From Lysobacter sp. cf310 (lineage in GTDB: Bacteria > Pseudomonadota > Gammaproteobacteria > Xanthomonadales > Xanthomonadaceae), in assembly GCF_900114355.1 (NCBI RefSeq), contig NZ_FOSS01000002.1:62001-126000 (forward strand): a stretch of 64,000 nt of DNA. Reading direction: 5' to 3'. Positions 53,510 to 61,639 of the stretch are shown in pieces. The position numbers and the translations under genes were made by a program. Every line of letters begins with the position of its first letter. Positions within the stretch are counted from its first letter, which is position 1. Under the pieces are notes generated by a model that was not told the origin of the DNA, searched no databases, and saw only the letters and a program-made list of their open reading frames with translations.

Positions 53510-53731
53510 ATGGCCAATCCCCTGCTCGCTCCCGTAATGGGCTTCCTCGGTCGCCTGAGTTATCCGCGGCTGTTCATGCTGACCGCGGTCCTGTTCGGGC
53601 TGGATCTGGTGATTCCGGACCTGGTGCCGTTCGCGGACGAATTGCTGCTGGGCCTGGGCACCTTGCTGCTGGCCAACTGGAAGAAGCGCAAGGACGCTCC
53701 GCTGGAGCCGCCCGCCCCGCCCTCGCGCTGA
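53510..53731 (+). CDS. Small membrane protein (73 aa)
   Basis: A helix-turn-helix membrane pair: LFMLTAVLFGLDLVIPDLVP and FADELLLGLGTLLLANW, then a basic/Pro tail KKRKDAPLEPPAPPSR. It resembles small DUF-type proteins common in Xanthomonadaceae that have the NPLLAPVMGFLGRL start, but I cannot name the family with certainty. It lies 3 bases before the tatD start and is probably co-expressed. Start ATG at MANPLLAPV. Confidence 0.75.
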   Translation: MANPLLAPVMGFLGRLSYPRLFMLTAVLFGLDLVIPDLVPFADELLLGLGTLLLANWKKRKDAPLEPPAPPSR

Positions 53732-53734
53732 ACC

Positions 53735-54517
53735 GTGACGGCGCTGGTCGACAGCCACAGCCATCTGGACGCGGCCGAGTTCGATCCCGACCGCGACCAG
53801 GTCGTGGCGCGCGCGCGCGCAGCCGGAGTGACCCGACAGGTGGTGCCCGCGGTCGACGCCGCCGGTTGGCCCAAGTTGCGTGAAGTCTGCGCGCAGGATC
53901 CCGGCCTGTATCCGGCCTACGGGCTGCATCCGATGTATCTGGCTTCGCACCGGCCCGAGCACCTGCGCGAACTGGGCGACTGGATCGAGCGCGAGCGCCC
54001 GCTCGCGGTCGGCGAATGCGGGCTGGATTACTTCGTCGAAGACCTGGATCCGGAAACGCAGGCGCTGTACTTCGACGGTCAATTGCGGCTGGCGCGCGAC
54101 TTCGACCTGCCGGTGATCGTGCATGCGCGGCGCGCGGTCGACGCGGTGATCGCGGCGATCCGCCGTTGCGGGCCGTTGCGCGGCGTGGTGCACAGCTATT
54201 CGGGCAGCGAGGAGCAGGCGCGGCAGTTGTGGAAGGCCGGCTTCCTGCTCGGTCTGGGCGGGCCGGTCACCTACGAACGCGCGAACCGTCTGCGCGGGCT
54301 GGCCGCGACCATGCCGATCGAGCACCTGCTGCTGGAAACCGACGCGCCCGACCAGCCCGACGCGGGCATCCGCGGGCAACGCAACGAGCCGGCGCGCTTG
54401 GCGACGGTGCGCGACACCATCGCGGGCTTGCGCGGGATCGATGCCGACGAACTCGCGCGCGCGACCAGCGCGAATGCGGAGCGGCTGTTTCGCTTGCCCG
54501 CCGCAGGCGCCGCATAA
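53735..54517 (+). CDS. tatD: TatD-family metal-dependent hydrolase/DNase
   Basis: 260 residues, a TIM barrel with metal ligands: DSHSHLDAAEFD at the start, AVGECGLDYF, PVIVHARRA, VVHSYSGS and LLETDAPDQPD. TatD relatives are 3'-5' exonucleases acting on DNA, with several paralogues per genome (YcfH, YjjV). The start is GTG, 3 bases after the preceding small gene. Which paralogue it is cannot be settled here. It converges with tcdA over a REP pair. Confidence 0.88.
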   Translation: MTALVDSHSHLDAAEFDPDRDQVVARARAAGVTRQVVPAVDAAGWPKLREVCAQDPGLYPAYGLHPMYLASHRPEHLRELGDWIERERPLAVGECGLDYFVEDLDPETQALYFDGQLRLARDFDLPVIVHARRAVDAVIAAIRRCGPLRGVVHSYSGSEEQARQLWKAGFLLGLGGPVTYERANRLRGLAATMPIEHLLLETDAPDQPDAGIRGQRNEPARLATVRDTIAGLRGIDADELARATSANAERLFRLPAAGAA

Positions 54518-54537
54518 GGCGATCGCGGCCACCCTGG

Positions 54538-54660
54538 GGTAGGAGCGGCGCAAGCCGCGACCGCGCCACCGCATAAGCCAACGCCATCGCGGTCACTCGA
54601 CATCGTTGTGATTCGCGCGGCAAGCGCTATGTCGCGGTCGCGGCTTGCGCCGCTCCTACC
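54538..54660. repeat. Perfect 28-bp inverted REP pair
   Basis: 54538-54565 and 54633-54660 are exact reverse complements over 28 bp, with core GTAGGAGCGGCGCAAGCCGC, separated by 67 bases. Each arm has its own internal inverted repeat (GCGGCG...), so this is a typical REP doublet. It sits between convergent tatD and tcdA and could end both transcripts. Diverged copies occur at 47130 and 62807. Confidence 0.8.
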
Positions 54661-54673
54661 CGAACAAGCGGCG

Positions 54674-55486
54674 CTAAGACGCCGGTTTGGGCTTGAGCAG
54701 GATTTCCAGCGCCCGCCCCACCGCCGCGAACGCGAACGCGCCGGTGATGTGGGTGGCCGCGCCCAGGCCGGCGCCGCAGTCGAGCTTGAGCGCGGCGTCC
54801 GCGTCCAGCTTGGGGCGCAGGCCGCAGACGGTGCCGTCGGCCTGCGGGTACTTGACGTTCTCCAGCGAGTAGATCGCCGAGACGCCGAAGTAGCGGTCCG
54901 GATTCTTCGGGAAGTGGAACTCGCCGCGCAGCTTCTTGCGGATCAGCGCCAGCATCGCGTCGTGCTCGGTGCGCGACAGGTCGCGCACCCGCACCAGGGT
55001 CGGGTCGGTGCGGCCGCCTGCGGAACCCACCGCGATCACCGGCAGTTTGCGGCGGCGGCACCAGGCGATCAGCTCGACCTTGCTGCGGAAACTGTCGCAG
55101 GCGTCCAGCACCAGGTCGTAGCCGCGGTCCAGCAGTTCGTCCAGATTGGACGGGGTCAGAAAGCTCTGCACCGCGTCCAGGCCGATCTCGGGATTGATCG
55201 CGCGGCAGCGCTCGGCCATCGCCTCGACCTTGGCCCGGCCGTAATGGCCGTCCAATGCAGGCAGCTGCCGATTGGTGTTCGAAAGGCACAAATCGTCCGC
55301 ATCGATCAGGGTCAGATGGCCGACGCCGCTGCGCGCCAGGGCCTCCACCGCCCACGAACCCACGCCGCCCATGCCGACCACGGCGACGCGGCAGGTGGAC
55401 AGACGGGCGACGGTGCCGATGCCGTAGAGCCGGTCGATGCCGGCGAAGCGCTCCCGCCATGCGGGCGCCAGGGTGTTTTCGCTCAT
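54674..55486 (-). CDS. tcdA: tRNA cyclic N6-threonylcarbamoyladenosine synthase (ThiF/E1-like)
   Basis: 270 residues. The E1-like nucleotide-binding core is clear: VVGMGGVGSWAVEALARSG, DADDLCLSNTNRQL, DACDSFRSKVELIAW, and AVGSAGGRTDPT. TcdA (CsdL) uses ATP to cyclise the threonylcarbamoyl side chain at A37 of tRNA. Length and motifs agree. Start ATG at MSENTLAPAWRERF; longer frames upstream belong to the antisense of the next gene. Confidence 0.93.
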   Translation of the reverse strand: MSENTLAPAWRERFAGIDRLYGIGTVARLSTCRVAVVGMGGVGSWAVEALARSGVGHLTLIDADDLCLSNTNRQLPALDGHYGRAKVEAMAERCRAINPEIGLDAVQSFLTPSNLDELLDRGYDLVLDACDSFRSKVELIAWCRRRKLPVIAVGSAGGRTDPTLVRVRDLSRTEHDAMLALIRKKLRGEFHFPKNPDRYFGVSAIYSLENVKYPQADGTVCGLRPKLDADAALKLDCGAGLGAATHITGAFAFAAVGRALEILLKPKPAS

Positions 55487-55579
55487 GCGCGCATTGTACG
55501 GGCGCGCCGCGCCGGGCCCGCTGGCGGAACGCGCAACGCTGCGTGTTAAGGTTCGGCCATCTTGGATGGAGGCCAGGCA

Positions 55580-56032
55580 ATGAACGATACCCAGCCCAAC
55601 ACCGTCGCCGCCCCGCGTAAGGGCAACGGCAGGAAGTACCTGTTCCTGTTCCTGATCGGCCTGGTCATGGGCGCGATCGGCACGGTGATGCTGATGCGCG
55701 CCTGGCAGGCGCGCCAGGATCCGTTCCCGGACAGCGTGATGCACGTGCAGGCCTGGCATCTCAAACAGCTCGACAGCCGGGTCCAGGAAAACCGCTGCGC
55801 GGCCACCGACACCCTGCCCCACGTCAAGGCGCTGCGCACTACCGCCGACGATCTGGAATGGGCCTTCCCCGATCTCAAGGACGACGCGCGTTTCGCCGGC
55901 CACGCGAGCAAGTTCCGCGCGACCTTGGACAGCGCGTTGGCGAGCCCGCCGCTCAACTGCGCCGGCGTGGGCACGATGAACAAGCAGATCCAAGAGGCCT
56001 GCGGCGCCTGTCATCAGGACTTCAAGGGCTGA
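55580..56032 (+). CDS. Membrane-anchored mono-haem cytochrome c (c'-like)
   Basis: 150 residues. A helix YLFLFLIGLVMGAIGTVMLM anchors the N-terminus, followed by a helical periplasmic domain. A single haem motif sits almost at the C-terminus: CGACH in EACGACHQDFKG, the position seen in cytochrome c' four-helix bundles. WAFPDLKDDARFAGHASKFR also fits. It could carry electrons or bind NO/CO. GGAGGCCAGGCA before the ATG favours this start over one six codons upstream. Confidence 0.8.
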   Translation: MNDTQPNTVAAPRKGNGRKYLFLFLIGLVMGAIGTVMLMRAWQARQDPFPDSVMHVQAWHLKQLDSRVQENRCAATDTLPHVKALRTTADDLEWAFPDLKDDARFAGHASKFRATLDSALASPPLNCAGVGTMNKQIQEACGACHQDFKG

Positions 56033-56172
56033 GCGGCAGCGCCAGCCTCGCCCTGAGCTGAACGCGGCGTCGCGGCACAGGAACGGTTGATCGGCTGTTC
56101 ACGCAGGGCCGCCTAGCTTGGTGGGCGCGTGGCGAGGTTCGCCACTCGCCCCTCCACCCGCAGGAGATCCGA

Positions 56173-56655
56173 ATGAACACCCAGAATCTACGCCTGCTTG
56201 GCATCGCCGCGGCCGCCACCCTGGCCCTGGCCGGTTGCGCCACGGGACCGGGCTACTCCTCCGGCTACGGCAACCCGCAGCCCAGCTACGGCAATGCCCC
56301 GGCCAACTGCTACGACTGCGGTACCGTGACCCGGATCGAGCAGCTGGCCGGCGGCTCCTCCGCTCCCAGCAAGACCGGCGCCGTGCTCGGCGGCATCGTC
56401 GGCGCGGTCGCCGGCCATGAAATTTCCTCCCACACCGGCGGCAGCAAGGGCAACCAGAACGTCGCCGCGGTGGCCGGCGCGGTCGGCGGCGCGATCGCCG
56501 GCAACGCGATCCAGAACCGCGTCGACGGCGGCCGCTTCAACGTCTACGTGCGCATGGACGACGGCCGCACCACGGTGGTCACCCAGAACGATCTGGGCGG
56601 CATCCGCGAAGGCAGCTACGTACGCGTCTACAACGGCCGCGCCTGGACCCGCTGA
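56173..56655 (+). CDS. Glycine-zipper outer-membrane lipoprotein (SlyB/Pcp-like)
   Basis: 160 residues. Signal peptide with lipobox LALAGC at about residue 22. A low-complexity Gly/Tyr/Ser stretch follows, then two glycine-zipper helices (GAVLGGIVGAVAGHEISSHT and VAGAVGGAIAGNAIQNRV). The C-terminus has RFNVYVRMDDGRTTVVTQ, then GSYVRVYNGRAW. This is the 2TM glycine-zipper family of SlyB/Pcp lipoproteins that stabilise the outer membrane. Good ribosome site CAGGAGATCCGA. A strong terminator follows 20 bases after the stop. Confidence 0.9.
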   Translation: MNTQNLRLLGIAAAATLALAGCATGPGYSSGYGNPQPSYGNAPANCYDCGTVTRIEQLAGGSSAPSKTGAVLGGIVGAVAGHEISSHTGGSKGNQNVAAVAGAVGGAIAGNAIQNRVDGGRFNVYVRMDDGRTTVVTQNDLGGIREGSYVRVYNGRAWTR

Positions 56656-56679
56656 ATCCGGACGACCCGCGATGCACAG

Positions 56680-56708
56680 GCGGCCCGCTACGGCGGGCCG
56701 CTTTTTTT
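56680..56708 (+). terminator. Intrinsic terminator after the glycine-zipper lipoprotein gene
   Basis: A 9-bp perfect stem (GCGGCCCGC with GCGGGCCGC), 4-base loop and seven T residues directly after the stem. Confidence 0.9.
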
Positions 56709-56906
56709 GTTCCCGGCTTGCGCAGGACCGGCGAACGCGGCTGCTGCACAGCAACATCGGTTGGCGAATTGCCACACTGCAACCGCAATCACAGTTGCGA
56801 ACGGACATCGCGACGGCGACGCGCGCGTAGCCCGCGCGCGGAGGATTAGTGTCGGCAGGTCCGCCCCCGCGGGCCTCGCCTAGACCTAGACATGGAGACC
56901 AGTCGA

Positions 56907-58028
56907 ATGAAGCTATTGCACCTCGTGTCCGGCACCGCCGTTCTGGCCGGCGCCGTCGCCGCGGCCACCGCCGCCGGCCCCGCTGCCCCGACCAATCCGC
57001 TGCGCGTGAGCATCCAGGCCTTCGACGGCGGCGCCCAGGCGCTCAGCGCCGACGCCGGCGCCCTGCAGGGCGCGGTCGAAATCGCGGTCACCAATACCAG
57101 CCGCCGCACCGTGCGCCTGCCCAAGTGGCAGCTGCCGACCGAAGTGCTGGATGCCAACCTGTTCGAAGTCAGCGTCGACGGCGTCAAGCTCGACTACCAG
57201 GGCCCGATGATCAAGCGCGGCGCGCCGCAGGCGGCCGACTTCGCGATCCTGCGCCCGGGCGAAACCTACCGCGTGGTGGTCGACCTGGCTTCGGCCTACG
57301 ACCTGTCGCAGGCCGGCGACTACACCGTCACCTACAACGCCCCGCTGCAGTTCGCTTCCACCGACGACCGCAAGCTGCTCAATCAGGCCAACGGCCTGCC
57401 GATGAGCGCGCGCAGCGCGCCGCTGCGGCTGTGGCTGGACGGCGGCGCCAAGCTCGACGCCTCCCAGCGCGTGAGCGCGGCGGCCAAACCGGTCGGCCCG
57501 ACCCAGGTGGTCAACGGCGTCAACTACGTCGGCTGCACCAGCTCGCGCATCACCACCGCCGGGCAGGCCGTGACCGCGGCGCGCAACTACTCCGAGAACG
57601 CCAAGGGCTATCTCAACGGCGGCACCGTCGGCGCGCGCTACACCACCTGGTTCGGCGCCTACACCTCCTCGCGCTACAGCACCGCGCGCCAGCACTTCGT
57701 CTCGATCGACGCGGCGATGGACCAGAACAGCGGCCAGATCACCATCAACTGCGGCTGCACCAGCAGCGCCTACGCCTATGTGTATCCGAACCAGCCGTAC
57801 CAGATCTACGTGTGCAAGGCGTTCTGGAACGCGCCGCTGACCGGCACCGACTCCAAGGCCGGCACCCTGATCCACGAGATGAGCCACTTCAACGCGGTCG
57901 CCGGCACCGACGATCACGTCTACGGTCAGAGCGGCGCCAAGAATCTCGCGATCAGCAATCCGACCAACGCGCTGGATAATGCCGACAACCACGAGTACTT
58001 CGCCGAGAACACCCCGTTCCAGAACTAA
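56907..58028 (+). CDS. Secreted M35 (aspzincin) metalloendopeptidase
   Basis: 373 residues. Signal peptide LLHLVSGTAVLAGAVAAATA, then a propeptide of about 180 residues (beta-rich, NPLRVSIQAFDGGAQALSAD on), and a catalytic domain from about 195. The zinc site is complete: HEMSH with His323, Glu324 and His327, plus the aspzincin motif GTDDHVYG with the third ligand Asp336. Four Cys (VGCTSS, INCGCTSS, VCKAF) are placed as in peptidyl-Lys metalloendopeptidases, which cut at the amino side of lysine. Lys specificity is an inference. GGAG lies before ATG 56907 and decides it over an ATG five codons earlier. Exported probably by Sec then type II. Confidence 0.92.
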   Translation: MKLLHLVSGTAVLAGAVAAATAAGPAAPTNPLRVSIQAFDGGAQALSADAGALQGAVEIAVTNTSRRTVRLPKWQLPTEVLDANLFEVSVDGVKLDYQGPMIKRGAPQAADFAILRPGETYRVVVDLASAYDLSQAGDYTVTYNAPLQFASTDDRKLLNQANGLPMSARSAPLRLWLDGGAKLDASQRVSAAAKPVGPTQVVNGVNYVGCTSSRITTAGQAVTAARNYSENAKGYLNGGTVGARYTTWFGAYTSSRYSTARQHFVSIDAAMDQNSGQITINCGCTSSAYAYVYPNQPYQIYVCKAFWNAPLTGTDSKAGTLIHEMSHFNAVAGTDDHVYGQSGAKNLAISNPTNALDNADNHEYFAENTPFQN

Positions 58029-58046
58029 GCGAGCGGGCGATACCGG

Positions 58047-58080
58047 AAAGCGGCCCGTCTCGGCGGGCCGCTTTCTTTAT
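58047..58080 (+). terminator. Intrinsic terminator after the M35 peptidase gene
   Basis: 11-bp stem AAAGCGGCCCG with CGGGCCGCTTT and a 6-base loop, followed by CTTTAT. Starts 18 bases after the peptidase stop. Confidence 0.85.
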
Positions 58081-58157
58081 GTTTCGAAATCGCAAGTTTT
58101 AGTAACTTTATCGGGCTTGTCGGGCGCGCCCGCCGATACGCGCCGAGAATAAATCTC

Positions 58158-58190
58158 GGAAAAAGAAAAACCCGGCTCGCGCCGGGTTTT
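58158..58190 (-). terminator. Intrinsic terminator downstream of the cold-shock gene
   Basis: On the minus strand a 10-bp stem AAAACCCGGC with GCCGGGTTTT and 4-base loop is followed by TCTTTTTC. It is about 50 bases beyond the cold-shock stop. The A/T ends of the stem make it partly bidirectional. Confidence 0.85.
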
Positions 58191-58240
58191 TCAGGTCCTG
58201 AGCGCCCCCTTGCGGCGACGCTTCGATCAGGGGTGTTGCC

Positions 58241-58450
58241 TTACAGCGGCTCGACGGCGTCGGCCTGCAGACCCTTCTGGCCCTGCACGACGGTGAAGGA
58301 GACCTTCTGGCCTTCCTTCAGGCTCTTGAAGCCCTGGGACTGGATCGCGCGGAAGTGCACGAACACGTCCTCGCCGTTCTCGCGGCTGATGAAGCCGAAG
58401 CCCTTGGCATCGTTGAACCACTTGACGGTACCGAATTCACGGTTCGACAT
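58241..58450 (-). CDS. Cold-shock-domain protein, CspA family
   Basis: 69 residues, one OB-fold. RNA-binding motifs [10 protein letters not shown] (RNP1) and VFVHFRAIQ (RNP2) are complete, and [14 protein letters not shown] is the family start. It binds single-stranded RNA/DNA and melts secondary structure. AGGAGCAGGTAAAA before the ATG is a strong ribosome site. A 5' leader of up to about 200 bases precedes it, as for many csp genes whose leader senses temperature; this was not tested here. Symbol not given because several paralogues exist per genome. Confidence 0.96.
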   Translation of the reverse strand: MSNREFGTVKWFNDAKGFGFISRENGEDVFVHFRAIQSQGFKSLKEGQKVSFTVVQGQKGLQADAVEPL

Positions 58451-58665
58451 TTTTACCTGCTCCTTGAAACGTTGGTTGTTTAACGCAGCTCGCGCTGCGT
58501 GCTGGTTGCAAGGAGGAAGCGAGGTGCAACGATGTAGCGGATCGAGGATCAACCGCATCGGGCCACGATTCACGGTGACCCTTGGCAAACACAGCGCCCG
58601 CAACTTACCCCGCCATGGGGCAAAATGCAAACAGCCCGGACAGCCTGTCCGGACGGGGGTTCTGG

Positions 58666-59151
58666 ATGGATTTCACTACTGTTTATTACGTGCTGGCCGG
58701 GCTGCTGATCCTGGTCGGAATCGCCGGTACCGTGCTGCCGGCGCTGCCCGGATTGCCGCTGGTTTTCGCCGGCATGCTGCTGGCCGCCTGGGCCGGCAAT
58801 TTCGAGCAAGTCGGCTGGCTGATGCTGACCGTGCTGGGGCTGCTGACTCTGGTCTCGCTGGGGGTGGACTTCCTGGCCACGGCGATGGGCGCCAAGCGCG
58901 TCGGCGCCAGCAAGCTGGCCCTGATCGGGGCCATGGTCGGCACCTTCGCCGGTCTGTTCTTCGGCCCCGTTGGCTTGTTCGCCGGCCCCTTCGTCGGCGC
59001 CCTGGCCGGCGAGCTGATCCACAGCCGCCAGTTCGGCCAGGCGACCAAGGTCGGGGTCGGCACCTGGGTCGGCATCCTGGTCGGCACGGTGCTGAAACTC
59101 GGGCTGGCGTTCGCGATGGTGGCGCTGTTCGTCGCGGCCTGGATTTTCTAG
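58666..59151 (+). CDS. DUF456-family membrane protein
   Basis: 161 residues with four or five helices. Family wording is clear: [20 protein letters not shown] followed by [14 protein letters not shown], then [20 protein letters not shown] and [10 protein letters not shown]. Glycine-rich hairpins suggest packing in the inner membrane; function is not established. Start ATG at MDFTTVYYV (GGACGGGG upstream); a longer frame 28 codons earlier reaches into the divergent csp leader. Confidence 0.85.
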   Translation: MDFTTVYYVLAGLLILVGIAGTVLPALPGLPLVFAGMLLAAWAGNFEQVGWLMLTVLGLLTLVSLGVDFLATAMGAKRVGASKLALIGAMVGTFAGLFFGPVGLFAGPFVGALAGELIHSRQFGQATKVGVGTWVGILVGTVLKLGLAFAMVALFVAAWIF

Positions 59152-59280
59152 GCCGACATTCTGCTGAGAGTTTCACTTGGCTCGCGCCGGCATTACTAAA
59201 AGCGCAGCTGAAGCCGAGCCGGCATCGCGCTGGAAACCGAGGGCAGCGGAGGACACACTGCCCGGGTAATCGCAACGAAC

Positions 59281-60474
59281 ATGGACGCCAGAATGAAATC
59301 AACTGCGAACCGCCGCCGCGCCCGCGCTCAGATACATCCGTTGTGCTGGGCCCTGGCGGCCGCGGTGCCCTTGGGCGCGCCGGCGCAGACCGCACCGGCC
59401 CCGGCCACGCCCGAGGCCTGCACCGCGATCTCCGGCGACGCCGACCGTCTGGCCTGCTACGACAAGGCACTGAACCGGCAGGCCCCGGACACCCGCGCCG
59501 CCGACGTGGCGGCCAAGGAAGCCAAGGCGATCCAGCGCAATCTGGAGCTGGCCGATCAGATCGAGGGCAAGGCGGCGCCTGCCGAGGCCGAGACCCTGCG
59601 CCGCCGCAACGATCTGTACGCCAACGAGGCGCCGCTGGACAGCGCGATCGCCAACGCCGGCAAGGGCGGCCTGCTCGACAGCCGCTGGGAACTGGCCAAG
59701 GATTCCAAGCTGGGCGTGTTCAACTTCCGCGCCTACAAGCCGGTCTATCTGTTGCCGGCGTTCTGGACCAGCGACATCAACGAGCAGCCCTACTCGCCCA
59801 ACCCGCGCAACCAGGTTCAGACCCCGCAGACGCTGGACGCCGTCGAGGCCAAGTTCCAGCTCAGCTTCAAGACCAAGGCGGTGGAGAACCTGTTCGGCGA
59901 CAACGGCGACATCTGGATGGGCTACACCCAGAGCTCGCGCTGGCAGGTCTACAACGCGGAGGACTCGCGGCCATTCCGCGAGACCAACTACGAGCCGGAA
60001 GTGCTGCTGGTGTTCCGCAACAACTACCGCATCGGCGGCTGGCACGGGCGCATGGCCGCGATCGGCCTCAATCACCAGTCCAATGGCCGCGCCGATCCGC
60101 TCTCGCGCAGCTGGAACCGGGTGATCGCCAACGTCGGCCTGGACCGCGAGGACTGGGCGGTGACGCTGCGGCCGTGGTGGCGCATCTCCGACGGCAACGA
60201 CGACGACAACCCGGACATCGAGGACTACATCGGCCGCGGCGACATGACGATCGTCCACCGCCGCGGCGGCCACGAGTTCAGCCTGATGGCGCGGCATTCG
60301 CTGCGCGGTGGCGACCGCTCGCACGGCGCGGTGCAGTTCGACTGGGCGTTTCCGATCCACAACTCGCTGCGCGGCCGCCTGCAGATCTTCGACGGCTACG
60401 GCGAGAGCCTGATCGATTACAACCACCGCGCGACCTACATCGGCCTGGGCGTATCGCTGCTGGAATGGTACTGA
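59281..60474 (+). CDS. pldA: Outer-membrane phospholipase A (PldA/OMPLA)
   Basis: 397 residues. After a signal region (PLCWALAAAVPLGAPAQTA) there is a Cys pair domain (EACTAISGDADRLACYDKAL) seen in many Xanthomonadaceae PldA proteins. The 12-strand barrel follows, with the catalytic His265 and Ser267 in GLNHQSNGRADPLSRSW; Asn in SWNRV is the third active-site residue. As in OMPLA, it dimerises with calcium and cuts phospholipids displaced to the outer leaflet. The start could also be an ATG four codons later. It ends with C-terminal aromatic LLEWY, a BAM signal. Confidence 0.93.
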   Translation: MDARMKSTANRRRARAQIHPLCWALAAAVPLGAPAQTAPAPATPEACTAISGDADRLACYDKALNRQAPDTRAADVAAKEAKAIQRNLELADQIEGKAAPAEAETLRRRNDLYANEAPLDSAIANAGKGGLLDSRWELAKDSKLGVFNFRAYKPVYLLPAFWTSDINEQPYSPNPRNQVQTPQTLDAVEAKFQLSFKTKAVENLFGDNGDIWMGYTQSSRWQVYNAEDSRPFRETNYEPEVLLVFRNNYRIGGWHGRMAAIGLNHQSNGRADPLSRSWNRVIANVGLDREDWAVTLRPWWRISDGNDDDNPDIEDYIGRGDMTIVHRRGGHEFSLMARHSLRGGDRSHGAVQFDWAFPIHNSLRGRLQIFDGYGESLIDYNHRATYIGLGVSLLEWY

Positions 60475-60570
60475 GCGCACGAAACGCGCAAGTCGCGCGC
60501 GTCGCATTCGCAAACCGCGCGACGGTGCTGGGGTAGGCTCGACCTACCCCACGCACGCGCGAGATTCCCC

Positions 60571-61527
60571 ATGAAAATGCGCCGCATCCTGTCGCTGGAC
60601 GGCGGCGGCATCCGCGGGCTGGTCAGCTGCCTGTGGCTGGCCGGCGTCGAGCAGGCGCTGGCCCAGGCCGGCAAGCCCGGATTGCCGCAGGCTTTCGACC
60701 TGCTCGCGGGCAGTTCCACCGGCGCCATCGTCGCCTCGGGCCTGGCGATCGGCCTGGCCCCGATCAAGATGGCCGACCTCTACCGCGATCACCGCCACGC
60801 CATCTTCCCCGGCATCGCCGAGCGCCTGTGGACGCGTGCCGGCGGCCTGCTCTCGGCCGGCGTGTCGGCGCCCAAGTACGACGCCCGGGGCCTGGAGCAG
60901 GTGCTGAAACAGGTGTTCGGCGACGCCAGGCTGGGCGACGCCCGGGTGCCGCTGCTGATCACCGCCTACGACACGGTGTCGCGCACGCCGGTGATGTTCA
61001 AGAGCTTCAACGCCAAGCACCGCGATCTGCCGCTGTGGGAGGTCTGCCGCGCCTCGTCGGCGGCGCCGACCTATTTCCCCGCCCACGCGATGAAGATCGA
61101 AGGCCGCGACTGCGCCCTGATCGACGGCGGCGTGGTCGCCAACAACCCCACCGCCTGCGCGATCGCCGAGGCCCTGCGCAAGGACGCCCAGGTCGACAAC
61201 AGCCGCGACCTGGTGGTGCTGTCGGTCGGCACCGGCGAGCGCACGCGCAGCATCTCGCTGGCCTCGGCGCGCGAATGGGGCGCGCTGGAATGGGCGGTGC
61301 CGATCATCGATGTGCTGTTCGACGGCAACACCGACTCGGTCGACTACATCGCCCGCCAGCTGGTCGGCGACGGCTACTTCCGCATGCAGGAGCACTTGCA
61401 CATCGGCCTGGACGATCTGGACGACACCAGCTCGACCAACCTGATCGCGCTGGAGTTCATGGCCAAGGAGTACCTGGCCAAGGCGGACACCCAGAAGATG
61501 CTGGCGGAGCTGGCCCGGCAACTGTAG
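60571..61527 (+). CDS. Patatin-like phospholipase
   Basis: 318 residues. Catalytic dyad motifs: glycine-rich oxyanion loop DGGGIRG (11-16), nucleophile Ser49 in GSSTG, and Asp185 in DGGVVANNP. The family hydrolyses phospholipids or acyl esters. It lacks a signal peptide, so it acts in the cytosol or on the inner leaflet, or is exported by another route. It follows pldA on the same strand after about 95 bases; both act on lipids, and a sterol-desaturase family gene follows. No CD-NTase lies near, so there is no sign of a CBASS effector role. Confidence 0.9.
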   Translation: MKMRRILSLDGGGIRGLVSCLWLAGVEQALAQAGKPGLPQAFDLLAGSSTGAIVASGLAIGLAPIKMADLYRDHRHAIFPGIAERLWTRAGGLLSAGVSAPKYDARGLEQVLKQVFGDARLGDARVPLLITAYDTVSRTPVMFKSFNAKHRDLPLWEVCRASSAAPTYFPAHAMKIEGRDCALIDGGVVANNPTACAIAEALRKDAQVDNSRDLVVLSVGTGERTRSISLASAREWGALEWAVPIIDVLFDGNTDSVDYIARQLVGDGYFRMQEHLHIGLDDLDDTSSTNLIALEFMAKEYLAKADTQKMLAELARQL

Positions 61528-61639
61528 GCCCGCAGCTGCGGCCGGTCGCGTCGGCGTGGCGGGCAAGGCCGTGCCGACCGACGCGCGCAGGCGTTAGGCT
61601 AGGCGCGCCGCCGCCTTGCGGTGTACCCCGCTCGCAGAC

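Noticed and set aside
58451-58665. Thermosensor or riboswitch in the csp leader
   Set aside because: A long leader is plausible, but no structure or cold-box motif was found by eye, so no feature is claimed.
60571-61527. Patatin phospholipase as an anti-phage CBASS effector
   Set aside because: No CD-NTase or accessory CBASS genes are present; neighbours are lipid-related housekeeping genes.
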